From assembly GCA_946482345.1 (NCBI GenBank), contig CAMLRJ010000245.1, positions 1 through 5,784 of the forward strand: a stretch of DNA of 5,784 bases, written 5' to 3'. The notes under the pieces are model-generated. The model worked only from the letters and a program-made list of their open reading frames with translations, ran no database searches and was not told the origin of the DNA. This DNA comes from an uncultured Cellvibrio sp. (lineage in GTDB: Bacteria; Pseudomonadota; Gammaproteobacteria; Pseudomonadales; Cellvibrionaceae). Of this stretch, positions 1-5,784 are shown one piece after another; the first letter of the stretch is position 1; each line of letters begins with the position of its first letter. The translations under genes and the position numbers were made by a program.

Positions 1-1869
1 ACTGTCAATGCAATATTTTTCGTAAGTTTTCAACCAGATGGGATCTGTCGCTTGCACTTTATTTCCTGTTTCATTGATATATCGGGCATAGAACTGTGCA
101 TACTCATAACGAGTTTGAGGAGAAATACCCTGTGTATTTGCTGGCTGGGTAACCGTCGAAACTTGTCCAGATAATTCATGATAGGTGTAATAAGTTTTAT
201 TCCCCAATGCGTCACTGATCCATTTAGCCTGGTTACAGGTTTTGGGATTATTACATTCTGCGTTTGATGGATATTCTGCATCTATAACATATGCAGATGA
301 TTGACTATTAGAGCCGTACCTGACTCTATTAACATTTCCACGACCATCATAATAATAACGTTCGATTGGCTTATCAGGAGATACACTTTCATAAGGAAAA
401 TTTCTGTAATCTATAGTAAACGTTGTCATTCCCCTTGGTGATTGGACATACATTAATATTCCGAAGAATTGATGTAATTTTTTTATGAATATTCCATCTG
501 CGGCTTGATATCCTTCTGCATAGGGGAATATTGCCTGCTCTATCCCTTTTGTATATGTATATTGACCATTGATTCCTGATGCAGATTGAACAAGAGCTGT
601 TTCTCCTGGAATGATATATACATATGAGCCTGGCTTTTGCACGGCATCAATATAATTTTTATAGGTATATGAAATAGTCGATTCCAAAGTGCCCACAGGT
701 TTAATACTCTTGACTCTTGGAACGAACGCTTGCCCTACGGGATAATTTGCCGAGGTTGGATTTCCGTTCTCGTCTTTATATTTATCAAATGATTTTAGAT
801 AAATCTCTGTTACACCTCCAGAAGAGTCTTTTACAGAATAAGTATTCTCACCAAAGAAAATTGCCCTTGGCATTCCTTTTGGCCAAGAGAATTTTGCTGT
901 AGGCCATTCATTTGTCATAGTTACGCAGGATTGACCTGTAGAGGAAAATGAAGGGCAACTTTCATTTTTTGAAACGCAGACAGTTGATGGTTGATTGCTG
1001 CAACGTTCATAGGCTGCATTAACGCCTATAACGGAGTATGGATTTTGATGTGACCATGTTGTGTTATTTTCCGCAGGATTTTCATACCAGGTGTTACCTG
1101 CTCCAACACCATAACTTACTGTTGTATCAGTAACGTAATTATACTTTAACTGGTAACCAGTATTTGTTGAGACCGTATTGTAAGCAACTGAATTTCCAAT
1201 GGTACGATCAAAATATAATGTAAAACCATTTGGGTGCTCTATTTTTTTTACGAAGCCTCCGGACCTTGCGTTAACATTTGATTCACCGCGATAAAATAAT
1301 GTTTTTGTTCCATCCGGTTTTGTCCATAACAGATGCCCGGGCATTCCGGCTGGAATAACTAATGTATGTCTTTTATCACCCAAAGCTTCATAAGAATAAA
1401 GCAAAGAAGTATCAAAAACATATCCTCTGGCATAACCGCCATACATTACTTTGAAATCTGCGCTACCTTGATGATCATGTACTCTCATCAACCAAATGCC
1501 AGAATGTGTATCTCTAAAGTGATCAAGAGGGTTTTGCGCACTATATTGATCTTCGTTGGAAAATGAAGATCCTGGACTTAATACTTTTGTGTATACGGCA
1601 CTCCCAAAAAATTTATCTGAAATACCTGTATAAGCACCACCCGAATTTTGTTGGATAAAATTACTATTAGAACTTGACACTTTATGTGAAAGCCCCAAGT
1701 CTCCACCGATTGTGAGAGTGGGTATTTCGATAACAATCTGGCCTGAATGGGCATTCACTCCCATTCTGTCAACAACCTGATATTTCGGCGGAGCCAACTG
1801 TTCCGCGATAGCAGAAGACGCTATCAATCCACAAAAGAAAATAACGTTTAATTTATTACACCTAATCAT
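1..1869 (-). CDS. Secreted RHS/YD-repeat protein, N-terminal part (cut by left window edge)
   Basis: The reading frame stays open from the ATG at 1869 to the window edge, giving 623 residues with no stop. The N-terminus is a Sec signal peptide: Arg/Lys early, a hydrophobic stretch at about residues 8-17, and a likely cut after A20-I21-A22. Residues 23-500 are a beta-rich region, aromatic and Gly/Asn/Ser/Thr rich, with four clustered cysteines (290, 298, 305, 315). YD-type sequence starts at YYYDGRGN (505-512). A degenerate repeat follows at 553-570, where YTYHELSG replaces the usual YxYD. Between them lies an NPKTCN motif (C545, with C539 just before), and a PIWL...C segment ends at C620. From memory this pattern recurs in exported RHS proteins of sphingomonads and xanthomonads. 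The main repeat shell, core domain and any variable C-terminal effector would lie beyond the edge. An AAGGA 10 nt and an AGGA 2 nt before the ATG are the ribosome-site options. The gene follows the small YD/FN3 gene by 18 bp, so co-transcription is likely. The family assignment is firm; toxin, adhesin or other function is unknown. Confidence 0.85.
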   Translation of the reverse strand, partial: MIRCNKLNVIFFCGLIASSAIAEQLAPPKYQVVDRMGVNAHSGQIVIEIPTLTIGGDLGLSHKVSSSNSNFIQQNSGGAYTGISDKFFGSAVYTKVLSPGSSFSNEDQYSAQNPLDHFRDTHSGIWLMRVHDHQGSADFKVMYGGYARGYVFDTSLLYSYEALGDKRHTLVIPAGMPGHLLWTKPDGTKTLFYRGESNVNARSGGFVKKIEHPNGFTLYFDRTIGNSVAYNTVSTNTGYQLKYNYVTDTTVSYGVGAGNTWYENPAENNTTWSHQNPYSVIGVNAAYERCSNQPSTVCVSKNESCPSFSSTGQSCVTMTNEWPTAKFSWPKGMPRAIFFGENTYSVKDSSGGVTEIYLKSFDKYKDENGNPTSANYPVGQAFVPRVKSIKPVGTLESTISYTYKNYIDAVQKPGSYVYIIPGETALVQSASGINGQYTYTKGIEQAIFPYAEGYQAADGIFIKKLHQFFGILMYVQSPRGMTTFTIDYRNFPYESVSPDKPIERYYYDGRGNVNRVRYGSNSQSSAYVIDAEYPSNAECNNPKTCNQAKWISDALGNKTYYTYHELSGQVSTVTQPANTQGISPQTRYEYAQFYARYINETGNKVQATDPIWLKTYEKYCIDS

Positions 1870-1887
1870 CGTCCTGAATTCCTTAAT

Positions 1888-2343
1888 TTAGAAATTTGCT
1901 TTTTCACTACAAATATTGCTTGCGTTACACGCTTTAACCCATTTACAACTCGCACCACCTTGATCGATGTAATAAGACGTCGAAGTCACCGTGCGCTCGG
2001 GGTTGACGCTGCCTGTAGACCGAATGATGTAATAGGTTGCGCCAGTGCTGGCATTCCAACTAGCCCGATAAACATTCGGTGCTTGCATGAAACAAGAAAG
2101 GCCTGTTGGTATTGGAGGTGCAGGTTGGGTTGGTGCGTCATCAGAAAGTTGACCAACTGAAACAACTTTTCGATTACCGGCATCATCGTAATCGTAATCC
2201 CTATTACCGTTTACACTATCTTCGACGAAGGTAAGCTGTCCTAACCCATCATATTGATAGTTGATGGTACGCTCTACAGAAAAAACTGAAGTAGAACAAA
2301 GAAGAGATAATAATAAAGCAGAAAATTTCGATTTATTTTTCAT
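1888..2343 (-). CDS. Small exported protein with one YD repeat and a fibronectin type III-like domain
   Basis: This gene encodes 151 residues. A Sec signal peptide (KNKSK followed by a hydrophobic core at 7-16) probably ends after V20-F21-S22. Mature residues 27-63 form a single YD repeat: YQYDGLGQL (29-37) and DYDYDDAGNR (49-58). A Pro-rich linker (71-79) leads to an FN3-like domain at about 80-151, with conserved W96, a tyrosine-rich strand (104-105, 124-125) and the closing pattern KACNASNICS. Cysteines 84, 133, 139 and 145 could form disulfides in the periplasm or outside the cell. The start at 2343 was preferred over an in-frame ATG at 2439 because it has a good GGAAAGG site at 7 nt, begins a clean signal peptide, and lies downstream of a plausible promoter located inside the longer version. 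It precedes the large RHS gene by 18 bp, so the two probably form an operon. Domain calls come from pattern recognition. No function can be assigned; it could assist folding or export of the RHS protein, or be a remnant of a larger YD protein. Confidence 0.75.
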   Translation of the reverse strand: MKNKSKFSALLLSLLCSTSVFSVERTINYQYDGLGQLTFVEDSVNGNRDYDYDDAGNRKVVSVGQLSDDAPTQPAPPIPTGLSCFMQAPNVYRASWNASTGATYYIIRSTGSVNPERTVTSTSYYIDQGGASCKWVKACNASNICSEKANF

Positions 2344-2350
2344 TACATTT

Positions 2351-2357
2351 CCTTTCC
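2351..2357 (-). promoter_or_regulatory. Ribosome binding site deciding the start of the YD/FN3 gene
   Basis: On the minus strand GGAAAGG lies 7 nt before the ATG at 2343, a good Shine-Dalgarno match at normal spacing. The upstream in-frame ATG at 2439 lacks a comparable site, so this element supports the 151-residue version over a 183-residue one. Confidence 0.6.
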
Positions 2358-2376
2358 AAGAATTATAGGTTGCAAT

Positions 2377-2406
2377 TTTATACAAGATGAACAATTCAAT
2401 CATCAA
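2377..2406 (-). promoter_or_regulatory. Candidate sigma70 promoter of the YD/FN3-RHS unit
   Basis: On the minus strand TTGATG (2401-2406, 4 of 6 consensus matches) is separated by 18 bp from TATAAA (2377-2382, 5 of 6). A start near 2370 would give a leader of about 27 nt before the ATG at 2343. The gap between tsaB and this gene (2344-2571) is AT-rich and otherwise shows only weak AT-only dyads. No convincing terminator for tsaB is visible there, so read-through from tsaB is also possible. The call rests on consensus matching by eye. Confidence 0.4.
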
Positions 2407-2571
2407 AAAAATAACTCCATCGATGATTAGCTGGCGCACTTAATTGTATTTGTGCAAAAATAAAGCGCAACAGCAACGGTTTTTTAACCCCCTCTGCTAT
2501 TTAACTCTGTTCAATTATTGGCGCATGCAGAATTCAATTTTTAATTTATTGAAATTTTTTAACGCAGATAA

Positions 2572-3288
2572 TTAATCGATTTGAATTTGCCGACGAGCCG
2601 CCGGCCGTTTTTGCCAGGAAACACTATCGCGCAAGTATACAGGCTGAGCCGAAAGTATCGACTCTGTCTGACCTTTTGCAACGGATGCCGCAGCAATTTT
2701 AACGATAGATGCGGCTGTGGGATAAATATCCTGTTGTTTAATGATTGGATTTACTTGTGATAATGCCGGGTAATGCCAGCCCTGCCCCAATGCGGCAAAT
2801 TGATTTTCAAAACCCGTAATATTTTTTGACGCGATTAAAAATTCAGGTGCGCTGACAACTTCCTCACCAATCAACAGGGGCAAATCTTTTTCAATTTGAA
2901 AAAGCCCCCAATAAACTTCATTCATGCGCGCATCCAAACAAGCTACCAATGGCAGATTAGTATTCGGTGACTCGGTATGAAAAGCCAAGGCCATGGATGC
3001 TAATGTCGAGACCGGTACTACTGGTAAATCTGCACCAAAAGCCAATCCCTGAACCACTCCCATGCAAATACGCAATCCGGTAAATGAGCCAGGGCCGCGA
3101 CCAAAAGCGATTGCATCAAGACGGGAAAGAGGAATCTGCGCGTCTGCCAGAATATGATCGACCATGGGTAACAATCGTTGTGTATGAGATTTTGCAGCCA
3201 ATTCAAATTGCTGTTTAACATCACCATTAATATACAAGGCAACCGAACAAGCATCTGTTGATGAATCCAGACCAAGAATAATACTCAT
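2572..3288 (-). CDS. tsaB: tRNA threonylcarbamoyladenosine biosynthesis protein TsaB
   Basis: This 238-residue protein is close to the usual length of TsaB (YeaZ). TsaB is the non-catalytic ASKHA-fold partner of TsaD; with TsaE and TsaC it makes the t6A37 modification on tRNAs reading ANN codons in the cytoplasm. Visible family signatures are the N-terminal phosphate-loop-like strand LGLDSSTDACSVAL (5-18), SHTQRLLPMVD (34-44), and the highly conserved GRGPGSFTGLRI (63-74) followed by GVVQGLAFG (77-85). The C-terminus has the typical PVYLRDSVSW segment. The ATG at 3288 is supported by the family N-terminus; its ribosome site is only a weak GAG about 9 nt upstream. The gene lies 58 bp downstream of adk on the same strand, the order found in Pseudomonas, but an intrinsic terminator occupies the gap. 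Its expression therefore depends on read-through or on a promoter within adk. Confidence 0.95.
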   Translation of the reverse strand: MSIILGLDSSTDACSVALYINGDVKQQFELAAKSHTQRLLPMVDHILADAQIPLSRLDAIAFGRGPGSFTGLRICMGVVQGLAFGADLPVVPVSTLASMALAFHTESPNTNLPLVACLDARMNEVYWGLFQIEKDLPLLIGEEVVSAPEFLIASKNITGFENQFAALGQGWHYPALSQVNPIIKQQDIYPTAASIVKIAAASVAKGQTESILSAQPVYLRDSVSWQKRPAARRQIQID

Positions 3289-3300
3289 AACATTTCACTC

Positions 3301-3327
3301 AAAAAAAACAGGCTCCCTCAGGAGCCT
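3301..3327 (-). terminator. Intrinsic terminator after adk
   Basis: On the minus strand a perfect 7-bp GC-rich stem, AGGCTCC (3321-3327) with GGAGCCT (3310-3316), encloses a TGAG loop. It is followed by one G and eight T residues (3308-3301). It begins 19 bp after the adk stop codon. The T-tract ends 12 nt before the tsaB start codon, leaving no room for a separate tsaB promoter downstream of it. It has no T-tract on the plus strand, so it acts on minus-strand transcripts only. Confidence 0.85.
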
Positions 3328-3346
3328 TGTTCATCAACATTATTGA

Positions 3347-4024
<678 letters not shown>

Positions 4025-4100
4025 TTATTGTGTAGGTCACTAATAGAACGGCCCTTACACGCGGAATATCAATGGCAATCGCCACATAAAAAGAGGCGTT

Positions 4101-4129
4101 AGGATACGCGGACGAATACACAATCACAA
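4101..4129 (-). promoter_or_regulatory. adk: Candidate adk promoter
   Basis: On the minus strand TTGTGA (4124-4129, 4 of 6) and TATCCT (4101-4106, 4 of 6) are 17 bp apart. This would give an adk leader of roughly 100 nt. A 4-bp TGGC/GCCA hairpin with a 4-nt loop (4073-4084) would fall inside that leader. The match is moderate and other AT-rich hexamers exist in 3998-4282, so this is tentative. Confidence 0.25.
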
Positions 4130-4194
4130 TAAGTTGCCTGAGTCAGTCCAAAAGTATTTTCGATTAACAGGACACAAAGCTGTCTCTCGTGAGA

Positions 4195-4207
4195 ATTTTA
4201 TAAAAAT
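4195..4207 (+). promoter_or_regulatory. AT-rich UP-element-like tract upstream of the regulator promoter
   Basis: This AT-only tract contains the 10-bp palindrome TTTTATAAAA (4196-4205). It ends about 13 bp before the proposed -35 box of the Lrp-family gene, roughly where an alpha-subunit contact would fall. It could equally be a protein site or chance AT richness. Confidence 0.2.
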
Positions 4208-4220
4208 CATCCTCCATTTG

Positions 4221-4248
4221 TTGTAGATCGAAAATATTCATCCTACAA
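4221..4248 (+). promoter_or_regulatory. 28-bp interrupted palindrome overlapping the promoter, probable autoregulatory operator
   Basis: The outer arms TTGTAG (4221-4226) and CTACAA (4243-4248) are perfect inverted copies. Inner arms GAA (4230-4232) and TTC (4237-4239) flank a central AT (4234-4235). In all, 10 of 14 base pairs are symmetric about one centre. An AT-rich centre flanked by symmetric arms is typical of Lrp/AsnC dimer sites, and these regulators commonly control their own genes. The dyad covers both promoter boxes, so binding would be expected to repress. That the neighbouring regulator binds here is an inference. Confidence 0.45.
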
Positions 4249-4249
4249 T
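4221..4249 (+). promoter_or_regulatory. Candidate promoter of the Lrp-family gene
   Basis: TTGTAG (4221-4226) as -35 is weak (3 of 6), while TACAAT (4244-4249) as -10 is good (5 of 6), at the ideal 17-bp spacing. Transcription would start near 4256, giving a leader of about 27 nt before the ATG at 4283. A weak -35 with an overlapping dyad suits a regulated or autoregulated promoter. Confidence 0.45.
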
Positions 4250-4282
4250 TTCGACATCATACAAATAACAATAGGATAAAAC

Positions 4283-4753
4283 ATGAGCAGCAAAATAGAC
4301 ATTGACGATATCGACCGCGCAATATTGCGGGCACTTCAACAAAATGCCGATTACTCAATGGCCGATTTGGGCAACCTGGTCGGGCTTTCACACACCCCTT
4401 GTTGGCGACGACTCAAACGACTCGAAGTTGAAGGCATCATCAAACATAAAGTGACATTGCTGGACGCCGCAAAATTGAATCTTGGCGTCACGGTTCACGC
4501 GTACATCACCATCAAACATCATCAACAGGATGCATTGGAAGCATTTGAAGCGGCGGTTTCCGAAATACCGGAAATTGTTGAGTGTTATTCCACCAGTGGC
4601 GATAAAGATTATGTGTTGCGTGTAGTTGTTGAAAGTGTTGAACATTATGAAAGGTTAATGAAAACCCAATTAATTAATTTACCCAATCTGGGTTCGATTA
4701 ATTCTGCATTTGCGCTAAAGCAAGTGAAATACACCACGCAGCTGCCTATTTAA
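4283..4753 (+). CDS. Lrp/AsnC-family transcriptional regulator, DecR (YbaO)-like
   Basis: This 156-residue cytoplasmic DNA-binding protein has the usual Lrp-family length. The N-terminal helix-turn-helix spans about 7-54: DIDRAILRALQQNADYS, then MADLGNLVGLS and the recognition helix HTPCWRRLKRLEVEGII. The C-terminal RAM ligand-sensing and oligomerisation domain covers about 68-150 and includes GDKDYVLRV (106-114), the equivalent of the glycine-aspartate loop that forms the effector pocket. TPCWxRLKRLE and the ending FALKQVKYTTQLPI resemble E. coli DecR, which responds to cysteine and activates cysteine detoxification. Recalled similarity is not proof of the same ligand. Cysteines are present at 40 and 101. 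AGGA (4273-4276) lies 6 nt before the ATG. The gene is divergent from adk, has an operator-like dyad over its promoter, and is followed 22 bp later by the yjbQ-type gene, so the two are probably co-transcribed. Confidence 0.93.
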   Translation: MSSKIDIDDIDRAILRALQQNADYSMADLGNLVGLSHTPCWRRLKRLEVEGIIKHKVTLLDAAKLNLGVTVHAYITIKHHQQDALEAFEAAVSEIPEIVECYSTSGDKDYVLRVVVESVEHYERLMKTQLINLPNLGSINSAFALKQVKYTTQLPI

Positions 4754-4769
4754 ATCCATAGACTATTTA

Positions 4770-4781
4770 AATCATATGATT
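4770..4781. repeat. 12-bp perfect palindrome over the yjbQ start codon
   Basis: AATCATATGATT is its own reverse complement and contains the ATG at 4776-4778. It could form a weak stem at the start codon or a small protein site, or be chance in AT-rich sequence. Confidence 0.3.
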
Positions 4782-5198
4782 ATTGTGCAAAAAGAATTTC
4801 GTTTAAAACCCAGGCCAAGGGGTTTTCATTTAATCACTGACGAAATATTGCAGCACATTCCGGAACTGCAGCAAATGCAAACCGGTTTGATGCACCTATT
4901 CATCAAACATACCTCAGCTTCTTTAAGCATTAACGAAAATGCCGATCCAACCGTGCGCAAAGATTTTGAAAATTATGTGAATCGTCTGGTACCGGAAGAT
5001 CAAACCTATTATTTACACATGGATGAAGGCAGTGATGATTTACCTGCTCACATCAAATCCAGTTTGTTTGGTTGCAGCTTGACTATTCCTGTTACATCCG
5101 GCCAATTAAATCTTGGCATATGGCAGGGAATTTATCTGGGCGAACATCGCAATCAGGGCGGCGCCCGACAGATTGTGGTAACACTGCAAGGGCATTGA
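4776..5198 (+). CDS. yjbQ: YjbQ/UPF0047 family protein, secondary thiamine-phosphate synthase type
   Basis: The 140 residues match the normal family length. Signatures are PRPRGFHLITDEI (12-24), the conserved HTSASLSINENADPTVRKDF block (45-64), H81 with DEGSDDLPAHIKSS (83-96), and GIWQGIYLGEHR (114-125). The conserved histidines (45, 81, 92, 124) and acidic residues probably form a metal-binding active site. Family members can replace thiamine-phosphate synthase weakly, hence the name, but the true physiological reaction is uncertain. The protein is cytoplasmic, with no signal peptide. The ATG at 4776 gives the family-typical N-terminus, yet no Shine-Dalgarno sequence precedes it. The start codon lies inside a perfect 12-bp palindrome. 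With only 22 bp after the regulator gene, translation is probably helped by coupling or by an AT-rich leader. No terminator follows; the next gene starts 106 bp on. Confidence 0.92.
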   Translation: MIIVQKEFRLKPRPRGFHLITDEILQHIPELQQMQTGLMHLFIKHTSASLSINENADPTVRKDFENYVNRLVPEDQTYYLHMDEGSDDLPAHIKSSLFGCSLTIPVTSGQLNLGIWQGIYLGEHRNQGGARQIVVTLQGH

Positions 5199-5304
5199 TT
5201 CGTAGCATTCAGTGACAATTACCTGCTTGAACTTTTCTTAACACTCATAATCTACAAATGCACTTATGATGCAAATCGCTCCCTGAATACTCAACGAGAA
5301 ATCT

Positions 5305-5784
5305 ATGCGACTGAGCCTGCTGCTGGTGTTTTTAATTGCAACTGAAGCATTCAGTAACGAAAAAGCAGAAACTGCAGAGTTAAAACTAAGCCTTGTTAGC
5401 AATTGCGATACCATTCCTGAAAACGGTAATTTTTCAGCCGGGATTTTATTTACATTAAATCCTGGCTGGCATCTTTATTGGAAAAATCCCGGCGATACAG
5501 GTTTGGCTCCGGTTATTAACTGGACACTTCCAAAAGAAATTTCACCCGGCGAAATTCAATGGCCCATTCCACATTTGATTACAACAGATTCGATTAATAA
5601 CTTTGGTTATTCAGAAAGCCTTTTACTTCCGGTGCCTATGCAGTCGCACAATCTGCTTCAGGAAAAAATTGAATTATCAGCCAAAGTCAATTGGTTAGTT
5701 TGTAAGGATATTTGCATTCCCGGTAGCGCCGAATTAAAAAAACATTTTAATCGCACGGATTCCTGCCAACAAAATAATCATCAA
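5305..5784 (+). CDS. DsbD/ScsB-like thiol:disulfide interchange protein, N-terminal part (cut by right window edge)
   Basis: The frame is open from the ATG at 5305 to the window edge, giving 160 residues. A Sec signal peptide with an unusually short n-region (MR, then a hydrophobic stretch at 3-12) probably ends after A15-F16-S17, so the visible part is periplasmic. It matches the DsbD N-terminal (DsbD-alpha) domain of the ScsB-like branch: GWHLYWKNPGDTGLAP (54-69), GEIQWPIP (82-89), FGYSESLLLPVP (100-111) and WLVCKDICIPG (130-140). C133 and C137 would be the redox pair that receives electrons from the membrane domain and passes them to periplasmic thiol partners. The family continues with a multi-helix membrane domain and a C-terminal thioredoxin domain, which are not visible here. 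A GAGA 5 nt before the ATG is a modest ribosome site. The gap 5199-5304 has -10-like hexamers (CATAAT at 5246, TATGAT at 5265) but no -35 at correct spacing. Confidence 0.88.
   Translation, partial: MRLSLLLVFLIATEAFSNEKAETAELKLSLVSNCDTIPENGNFSAGILFTLNPGWHLYWKNPGDTGLAPVINWTLPKEISPGEIQWPIPHLITTDSINNFGYSESLLLPVPMQSHNLLQEKIELSAKVNWLVCKDICIPGSAELKKHFNRTDSCQQNNHQ

Noticed and set aside
717..902. Plus-strand open frames at 717-902 and 1366-1566, and the minus-strand frame at 30-281
   Set aside because: They overlap the RHS gene in other frames, lack recognisable domains or ribosome sites, and the RHS frame is clearly coding.
1960..2186. Open frames overlapping the YD/FN3 gene (plus 1960-2160, minus 1986-2186)
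   Set aside because: They are shadow frames with no domain or signal features. The YD and FN3 patterns lie in the annotated frame.
2289..2343. Possible lipoprotein signal (SLLC at residues 13-16 of the YD/FN3 protein)
   Set aside because: The residue before the cysteine is Leu, not Gly, Ala or Ser, so it is not a proper lipobox. A normal signal peptidase I site follows at 20-22.
2344..2349. ATG-TAA start-stop element overlapping the YD/FN3 start codon
   Set aside because: It is only about one base from the ribosome site, too close to be used, and can arise by chance.
2344..2439. A 32-residue N-terminal extension of the YD/FN3 protein from the ATG at 2439
   Set aside because: It would add a second hydrophobic stretch before a good signal peptide, has no clear ribosome site, and would cover the best promoter candidate. 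The 2343 start is better supported.
2478..2489. GGTTTTTTAACC as a terminator for tsaB
   Set aside because: The stem is only 4 bp, and on the tsaB strand no T-tract follows it.
2533..2560. AT-only hairpin (TTCAAT / ATTGAA) just after the tsaB stop
   Set aside because: The stem is weak, has no GC core, and its T-tract lies on the plus-strand side, the wrong direction for tsaB.
4388..4645. Antisense open frame within the Lrp-family gene
   Set aside because: It is a shadow of a confidently identified regulator gene, with no ribosome site or domain.

Overview
The window looks like the chromosome of a gammaproteobacterium of moderate-to-low GC. The best guess is Cellvibrionaceae or a close relative. 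This rests on the Pseudomonas-like order adk then tsaB, an E. coli-type adenylate kinase, a DecR/YbaO-like Lrp regulator and a secreted RHS protein of the kind seen in environmental Proteobacteria. The placement is inferred from protein character and gene order, not from a search.

Left part (1-2343, minus strand): an accessory two-gene unit for secreted proteins. A small exported protein with one YD repeat and a fibronectin type III-like domain is followed 18 bp later by the first 623 residues of a large exported RHS/YD-repeat protein that runs off the left edge. A plausible promoter lies just upstream of the small gene. The large reading frame is unbroken throughout the window.

Middle (2572-3997, minus strand): housekeeping genes. 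adk (adenylate kinase) is followed by tsaB (partner subunit for tRNA t6A synthesis). A strong intrinsic terminator lies between them, and its T-tract ends only 12 nt before the tsaB start codon, so tsaB must use read-through or a promoter inside adk.

Right part (4283-5784, plus strand): divergent from adk are an Lrp/AsnC-family regulator and, 22 bp later, a YjbQ/UPF0047 protein (secondary thiamine-phosphate synthase family). After a 106-bp gap comes the N-terminal 160 residues of an exported DsbD/ScsB-like thiol:disulfide interchange protein, cut by the right edge. The regulator's predicted promoter carries a 28-bp interrupted palindrome covering both the -35 and -10 boxes, which suggests autoregulation.

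No RNA genes, CRISPR arrays, insertion sequences or attachment sites were seen. No gene-free stretch exceeds 300 bp; the largest, 3998-4282, holds the divergent control region. The least ordinary items are the solitary YD/FN3 protein leading the RHS gene, the operator-like dyad on the regulator promoter, and the terminator placed against the tsaB start.
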